Shown: piece after piece, positions 7,389 through 11,996 of the stretch
Layout: each line of letters opens with the position of its first letter
Numbering within the stretch: the stretch's first letter is position 1
Source of the DNA: Armatimonadota bacterium
Lineage (GTDB): Bacteria; Cloacimonadota; Cloacimonadia; Cloacimonadales; TCS61
DNA length: 11,996 nt
Direction of reading: 5' to 3'
Assembly (NCBI GenBank): GCA_030612605.1
Contig: JAUWNO010000028.1
Location: forward strand, 1-11,996
Notes under the pieces: model-generated
Database searches by the model: none
What the model was told of the DNA's origin: nothing
What the model saw: only the letters and a program-made list of their open reading frames with translations
Made by a program: the position numbers and the translations under genes

Positions 7389-7418
7389 TTAACACCGAAA
7401 GATTGAAAGGAAACGAAA

Positions 7419-8360
7419 ATGAATAAAAAATATGCCATCATTCTCAACCCTGTAGCCGGAAAAGGTTACGCTCCCAAACACATACCTTTTATCAACGAAT
7501 TTCTGCAGAATTACGATGTGAACTTTGAAATTCATCTGACCAAACAGGTTGGTCACGCCATCGAACTTGCCGCGGAATTCGCTTTGCTGCCGGATACAGC
7601 AGTAGTTGCTGCCGGTGGTGATGGCACCTGCAACGAAGTGATAAACGGTTTGATGCTGACCAAGATCAATAATCCCGACCTGAAAATTGAACCTGTTCTC
7701 GGTGTCCTTCCCATTGGCAGGGGAAACGATTTTGCTTTTGGTGCTGGTGTTCCTGCCACGCTCAAGGAAAGCCTGAATGCACTTATCCACGGCAAACCTG
7801 TGTATATGGATGTTGGGATCATCAAAGGCGGGAACTATCCTGAAGGAAGATATTTCGGCAATGGTATTGGTGTGGGTTTCGATACGATCGTGGGTCTGGA
7901 AGCTGCCAAGTTGAAACATATTCACGGAGCTGCCGCCTATTTCATCGCAGCTCTCAAAACTCTCATTCTCTATCCTCCCGCTCCTGATATAGAGCTAACT
8001 TACAATGACATCACTTCCCGTGTGTCTCCTGCTCTGGTTTCCATTATGAACGGCAAGAGAATGGGTGGAACTTTCTTTATGGCACCATATGCCAATAATA
8101 ACGACGGCATTCTAAACATGTGCCTTACTAAGCAAGGCAGCCGCAGAGAACTTTTAAAGACAATGATGCATTACATCAAAGGAACACAGCACAACCTGGA
8201 GAACACGACCACAGCCCAGAGTGCAGCTTTCACGATGAAAGCGTTGAGCGGTTCAATGGCTGTTCATGCTGATGGTGAAACGATCTGCGAAGCAGGCAAA
8301 TACCTGGAAATCATTTGCATACCAAATGCCCTGGAAATCATCAAGCTGGATGCTCGATGA
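7419..8360 (+). CDS. Diacylglycerol / lipid kinase (DAGK catalytic domain, YegS/DgkB type)
   Basis: This 313-aa soluble or membrane-associated kinase is expected to phosphorylate diacylglycerol or a related lipid with ATP, giving phosphatidic acid. The ATG follows AAAGGA (7407-7412). Family motifs are complete: the N-terminal ILNPVAGKG (residues 8-16), the nucleotide-binding GGDGT (66-70) with N72 and E73, LPIGRGNDFA (97-106), the second-domain FGNGIGVGFD (146-155), APYANNNDGIL (222-232) and HADGE (283-287). The length is usual for the family (~300). Specificity between diacylglycerol, sphingoid and other lipids cannot be told from sequence. The stop overlaps the start of the acyltransferase gene (ATGA), which implies translational coupling and a shared role in phospholipid synthesis. 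Confidence 0.95.
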   Translation: MNKKYAIILNPVAGKGYAPKHIPFINEFLQNYDVNFEIHLTKQVGHAIELAAEFALLPDTAVVAAGGDGTCNEVINGLMLTKINNPDLKIEPVLGVLPIGRGNDFAFGAGVPATLKESLNALIHGKPVYMDVGIIKGGNYPEGRYFGNGIGVGFDTIVGLEAAKLKHIHGAAAYFIAALKTLILYPPAPDIELTYNDITSRVSPALVSIMNGKRMGGTFFMAPYANNNDGILNMCLTKQGSRRELLKTMMHYIKGTQHNLENTTTAQSAAFTMKALSGSMAVHADGETICEAGKYLEIICIPNALEIIKLDAR

Positions 8361-9025
8361 CACTTGCAGGTAAAGTTTCGGCTGTCATTATTCGCGCAAT
8401 TTTGCACATCATTTGCAAGATAGATGCATCTGAACTAAAAACGATTCCAATAAAAGGTCCATACATTGTTGCCATGAATCATATCAATTTCCTGGAAGTC
8501 CCCATGATCTTCACGCTTCTTTTACCCAGAAAAGTGCATGGAATCGCAAAGAAAGAAACCTGGGATAATAAATTCATCGGTTGGCTGGCAACTCAATGGA
8601 AATCGATCTCTGTGGATCGGGAAAACATCTCGATCGACACTTTCAGGAAAGCAAAGGAATATTTGGCTCGCGACAGAATATTGATAATAGCTCCCGAAGG
8701 AACACGCAGCCATGACGGCAAACTGGCAAAAGCTCATCCCGGAATTATCAGTATGGCTGTAAAATCTGATGTCCCGATTTATCCGGTTGTTCATTTTGGC
8801 GGAGAAAAATTTTGGGAATATTTCAGGAAATTCAAACGAACATCAGTTACGTTCAAAACTGGAAAACCTTTCCACATCAAAGCTGGAATCAAGCTCGATC
8901 AAAAGAAACGTCAGAAAATTATCGATCAGATCATGTATCACCTTGCCGAACTTTTACCCGAGGAATATCGTGGTTATTACCATGACCTGAGCTTGAAGGA
9001 TTTCCAATACCTGGAAACATATTAA
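8357..9025 (+). CDS. plsC: 1-acyl-sn-glycerol-3-phosphate acyltransferase family protein
   Basis: This is a 222-aa acyltransferase of the PlsC/LPLAT type, expected to acylate lysophosphatidic acid to phosphatidic acid at the inner membrane. I chose the ATG at 8357, which overlaps the previous stop as ATGA; a TTG at 8315 in the same frame is less likely. Residues 3-20 form a hydrophobic membrane-associating helix. Motif I reads NHINFLEVP (41-49): catalytic His42 is present, but the usual HX4D has Glu47 in place of Asp. Motif II is around SVDR (85-88), motif III is PEGTRS (113-118) and motif IV is VPIYPV (139-144). The size is normal. The Glu may be a tolerated variant or mark a different acyl acceptor. 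With the kinase it forms a two-gene phosphatidic-acid module. Confidence 0.92.
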   Translation: MTLAGKVSAVIIRAILHIICKIDASELKTIPIKGPYIVAMNHINFLEVPMIFTLLLPRKVHGIAKKETWDNKFIGWLATQWKSISVDRENISIDTFRKAKEYLARDRILIIAPEGTRSHDGKLAKAHPGIISMAVKSDVPIYPVVHFGGEKFWEYFRKFKRTSVTFKTGKPFHIKAGIKLDQKKRQKIIDQIMYHLAELLPEEYRGYYHDLSLKDFQYLETY

Positions 9026-9155
9026 GATATATAAAATACTTAAGAGAAAGAAAACGAAAGATAATCAACAAATTTGCGATAAATATCTTGAAGAAGATTA
9101 TGAACTTGTTGATGGCAAATACATCTTGAAAACCAATTCATGCTGCATAACAATT

Positions 9156-9178
9156 GGGGAGTTAATCAGCTCCTTTTT
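9156..9178 (+). terminator. Probable terminator after plsC
   Basis: GGGGAG (9156-9161) pairs with CTCCTT (9170-9175) around an 8-nt loop: four Watson-Crick and two G-U pairs, followed by T's to 9178. It is a weak stem with a proper T-run, 130 bp after the plsC stop. Confidence 0.5.
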
Positions 9179-9233
9179 GGGGTATTAATCAAAAAGGTTT
9201 GACAGGAATTAAAAAAAAGCAAAAAGAGTAAGT

Positions 9234-11996
9234 ATGAAAAAAATTAAACTTTTATTTATTTTACTTCTTTGTACCAATGCTCTTTTCTCTGTAATCGAAG
9301 AAACTGAATCTCTGCAGAATTTTTTATATGGCTCGGCACCTGGTTGTGCATATGATAACTGGATGAGCCATATCTCAGAAGGAATCGCATCAGCAGGATA
9401 TAACCTCTATGCGCCCTGGGATGTGCAGACAAACGGTTTTGGCAATTATGTCATTCCTGATGCCGATGACCTTTTATTATGGTCATACATTACTTATGAA
9501 TTCTTGCTGGGTAATCTGGATCTGGCTCAGTACATTATCGATGTCTATTCCTATCCTTTTCAGGTGGTTATCTTTAATGATACGGATTCAGACCGCACTT
9601 TCCATATATTGCGTGAAATTCCCAATATGACTTTTTATGATAATAATGGAACAGAAGATCCGGGAGATGACGAATTCGGTGCCTTTGACCTGGGTTGGGG
9701 ATTGTATATCTATTATCCACAGGGAAATTATCCGCATATCACGACTGCTCCCCATCCCAACGATGATTATTTCACGGTTCCTCTGGCTCATAAAGCCTTT
9801 ATCGAACACGAGTCAAAATTCCTCTTGATCTCAGGTTGCGGCAGAGAAGTAACCTGGACAAATATCGGTAATTATAATAACAGTAAATCAACCTGTGATC
9901 CATCCAGGGCAGAGGATCATATTTTCAATGTCATTTATCAAAGGTTCTGTGATCTTATCCGAACTGAATCTGAGACCTATGAATTCAGCTTGCAGATCCA
10001 CAGCTACGACTGGGGAGAACGTCACTGGGGCTATCCTAATGTACAGATTTCCGGGGGCTATCAGATCAGTTCACCCGATCTTCCCATCAGAGATCACTCC
10101 TCTGCTGGAAATGATATAGTTAATATCGGTCAACCTGTTATTCTACCTGCCAACTCGGTGGGCATACATCCCTCTGTTTATCTAAACGATTACTATGGAT
10201 TTCATTGCAATGAATACGATTTTAACTATTCTGATGAAGACACGACCTTTGCTGTAAATACAAGCATCGATCTCTGGGGATATAGTGCCAACCGGCAAAT
10301 GGTTTATACAAACTCCGGTCTGCAGCATTATGACATTTTTGAAAGATTCTTTCATATAGAAATGGATGAACTGCCCAATGTTTATCCGCAGACAGTCTCT
10401 AACTATCATTGGTTTCACGGTTGGAATCCCGTCTCCCAATGCTGGGAGATGAACAGCAGATTTGAAAAAGTTCTCACCTTTTATTCACCCTGGATAGAAG
10501 CACTCAGGCAGGTTCTTCCTAATCTTTTTCAAATGAACGATAATGAGATTCCGGTTGCTCCCGGCAATTTACAGGTTATCACTGAGTGCGCAGATCACAT
10601 CGAGATTCAATGGACACCGGGAGATTGTTATGATATGGAATCTTATGAAATTCTTTATTCATCCGAACCTATTGCCAATGGCAACTATGGCATCAGGGAC
10701 AGAGCGAATTATCAAAGACTTGCCTGCCTGGCTCAGAACACCTACAAACTTACCAATCTGCAGCCCGGAGATCAATTCTATTTTGCTGTTCGCATCAGAG
10801 ATAAGAACAGCAACTATTCTGCTTTATCCAATGAAGTGTTCGGCACTGCGGGTCCGGCTTCTGTAGATAATTTTATCTGTTATGGTCGAGACGATCATAT
10901 ACTGCTGGAGTGGGAAGCATCCAGCAATGCTCCTTTTGACGGATTCAATATTTACCGTAAAACCTCGAGCAGCACTTATTCTATGATCAATACTTGGCTG
11001 GTAAATCCTGATCTAACCGGACAAGCTGGTAATAATGTACCCTATTTCCTGGATGATACAGAGGTGGAAAACAGCGTCATCTACACATATAGGATCAGTT
11101 ATGAAGATGATGGCATCGAATATTTCTTTGGTGATGAACCGCAGGCAATTTCCAGAAAGATTTATGAAATATATGCTTATATGAATACTTTGTCCATGGG
11201 AGATACCTGCTATTTTGGATTTAATGAATTTGCTTCTAACGGATATGATGCAAATTTCGACCTGCCTGCTGATACGACCACAGTCGGTGAATATTTCTTC
11301 AGTGAATTTTACGAATATTATTGGAGCAATGTTCCCAATCATCTGGAGCAGGAAATCTATTCTGCTTACGATCCTGAACATAGTTACAAAAGTTGGGTTT
11401 ACCGCATCAGAACTAATCTGGTTGGAATACCGGTGGAAATAGGAATTGCCAACCTGGAGCGAGATGCAGAGAGATTATATCTATATAGAAATGGAACTTA
11501 TACCGACCTGGCTACATTTGTTTACACGTTCACTCCAACCACCGATGATTTCTACTCTTTCACACTGTATTGGGGAAATCTCGAGCCAAATGTTACATTC
11601 ACAGCTTTTTCCAATCAACTATTATTTCCGAACGAAGAAGTACATTTCGACTGGTCTTTGGATTTGCAGTCTACGATCGACCATGTTAATGTTTATGCTG
11701 CCAATGACGAGATAGCCATTCCCATAGAAATGGAAATGTCTCCTTACGCCACGGAAACATATTGGACCGTACCTCAATTGCTGTTCGAGAACCTGACCTG
11801 CAGGATCGACCTGGTGATGGATGAGGGCGATACACTGCGCTATTACGCTCCCTTCAGATTCGGTATCATCTCACCCCAGAATATCGTGCAGACTCACCAG
11901 GGCTGGCATCTGATGACCAAGAATTTTGCCAGCAGCCAATATACCACAGCAGAGATCTTTGGCGAGAGCTGCCTGTTCTACGAATTCCTGGAAGAG
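9234..11996 (+). CDS. Large secreted multidomain protein with FN3 domains (3' partial)
   Basis: The ATG at 9234 (weak AAGAG at 9224-9228) opens a frame of 921 codons that runs off the window with no stop. Residues 1-19 (MKKIKLLFILLLCTNALFS) are a signal peptide. Residues ~25-430 form a globular region I cannot name. It has spaced His/Asp motifs that look functional: PHPNDD (173-178), AHK (185-187... His186), ISGCGRE (199-205) and LQIHSYDWGERHWG (254-267). The order, His-rich strand, AHK, SGxxR and QIHS, recalls the fold of N-formylglutamate amidohydrolase-like metallohydrolases, but this is only a resemblance. FN3 domains follow at ~440-538 (PGNLQVITECADHIEIQW ... SNYSALSNEV) and ~540-642 (VDNFICYGRDDHILLEWEA). 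Then come Ig-like beta repeats. A sorting tail is expected beyond the window. Composition matches the kinase/plsC region more than the left cluster. Confidence 0.9.
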   Translation, partial: MKKIKLLFILLLCTNALFSVIEETESLQNFLYGSAPGCAYDNWMSHISEGIASAGYNLYAPWDVQTNGFGNYVIPDADDLLLWSYITYEFLLGNLDLAQYIIDVYSYPFQVVIFNDTDSDRTFHILREIPNMTFYDNNGTEDPGDDEFGAFDLGWGLYIYYPQGNYPHITTAPHPNDDYFTVPLAHKAFIEHESKFLLISGCGREVTWTNIGNYNNSKSTCDPSRAEDHIFNVIYQRFCDLIRTESETYEFSLQIHSYDWGERHWGYPNVQISGGYQISSPDLPIRDHSSAGNDIVNIGQPVILPANSVGIHPSVYLNDYYGFHCNEYDFNYSDEDTTFAVNTSIDLWGYSANRQMVYTNSGLQHYDIFERFFHIEMDELPNVYPQTVSNYHWFHGWNPVSQCWEMNSRFEKVLTFYSPWIEALRQVLPNLFQMNDNEIPVAPGNLQVITECADHIEIQWTPGDCYDMESYEILYSSEPIANGNYGIRDRANYQRLACLAQNTYKLTNLQPGDQFYFAVRIRDKNSNYSALSNEVFGTAGPASVDNFICYGRDDHILLEWEASSNAPFDGFNIYRKTSSSTYSMINTWLVNPDLTGQAGNNVPYFLDDTEVENSVIYTYRISYEDDGIEYFFGDEPQAISRKIYEIYAYMNTLSMGDTCYFGFNEFASNGYDANFDLPADTTTVGEYFFSEFYEYYWSNVPNHLEQEIYSAYDPEHSYKSWVYRIRTNLVGIPVEIGIANLERDAERLYLYRNGTYTDLATFVYTFTPTTDDFYSFTLYWGNLEPNVTFTAFSNQLLFPNEEVHFDWSLDLQSTIDHVNVYAANDEIAIPIEMEMSPYATETYWTVPQLLFENLTCRIDLVMDEGDTLRYYAPFRFGIISPQNIVQTHQGWHLMTKNFASSQYTTAEIFGESCLFYEFLEE

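Larger units (their letters stand above)
7080..7418. other. Intergenic region with gene remnants
   Basis: These 339 bp between topB and the lipid kinase gene contain no intact gene. They hold the two fragments listed separately (7136-7222 plus, 7224-7388 minus). The right half, from about 7280, is visibly richer in GC than the left half and looks like former coding sequence. No convincing promoter or terminator was found. Confidence 0.6.

Noticed and set aside
7281..7406. 41-aa plus-strand ORF starting MSHIILFPALLIIDFIAG, possible small membrane protein
   Set aside because: There is no ribosome binding site, it is complementary to a more protein-like minus-strand frame, and its hydrophobic run may simply be the antisense of a charged protein segment.
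8315..8356. TTG start for the acyltransferase gene
   Set aside because: It would add 14 residues inside the kinase gene; the ATGA overlap start at 8357 is a standard coupling arrangement and leads directly into the hydrophobic helix.
9199..9227. TTGACA as a -35 box before the large secreted gene
   Set aside because: No acceptable -10 hexamer lies 16-19 nt downstream, and transcription would start almost at the ATG.

Overview
The window looks like a chromosomal segment from an FCB-superphylum bacterium, most likely Cloacimonadota or a relative. The basis is the NYPNPFNPETT-type C-terminal sorting tail (type IX secretion / FlgD-Ig-like), several large fibronectin-III-rich secreted proteins, and AT-rich coding sequence with strong GGAGG ribosome binding sites. 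The phylum is an inference; no marker gene is present. I found no tRNA, rRNA, CRISPR array, transposase, integrase or recognisable defence operon.

Left part (1-4730, plus strand, clearly AT-richer): the 3' end of an exported protein with a PKD-like domain and a sorting tail; a 611-aa predicted lipoprotein made of FN3 domains and two jelly-roll (choice-of-anchor / MAM-like) modules, the first apparently nested inside an FN3 domain; and 14 bp further on, a 603-aa protein with a signal peptide that looks like an outer-membrane beta-barrel. A strong hairpin terminator ends this cluster. About 110 bp beyond it lies an orphan sorting tail with no start codon. A 215-bp stretch of it is about 97% identical to the tail of the first gene (208 of 215 positions by hand count), so a long direct repeat flanks the lipoprotein and barrel genes.

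Middle (4735-7418): a probably bidirectional terminator separates the plus-strand cluster from a convergent minus-strand topB (DNA topoisomerase III, all key motifs intact). Upstream of topB is about 340 bp with no intact gene. It holds what looks like the first 28 codons of a decayed low-molecular-weight-phosphatase/ArsC-type gene and a second, antisense, protein-like open fragment.

Right part (7419-11996, plus strand, higher GC): a diacylglycerol/lipid kinase gene overlaps a plsC-type acyltransferase by ATGA. Both have activities expected to make phosphatidic acid, so they form a small phospholipid module ending at a probable terminator. After it begins a very large secreted protein, open to the window edge (921 codons here). 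Its N-terminal ~430 residues look like an enzyme-like domain with a conserved-looking His/Asp pattern, followed by at least two FN3 domains.

The best candidates for something undescribed are the lipoprotein/barrel pair bracketed by the repeated sorting tail, the nested FN3/jelly-roll architecture, and the unidentified N-terminal domain of the last protein. Nothing in the window is decisive evidence for a new system.
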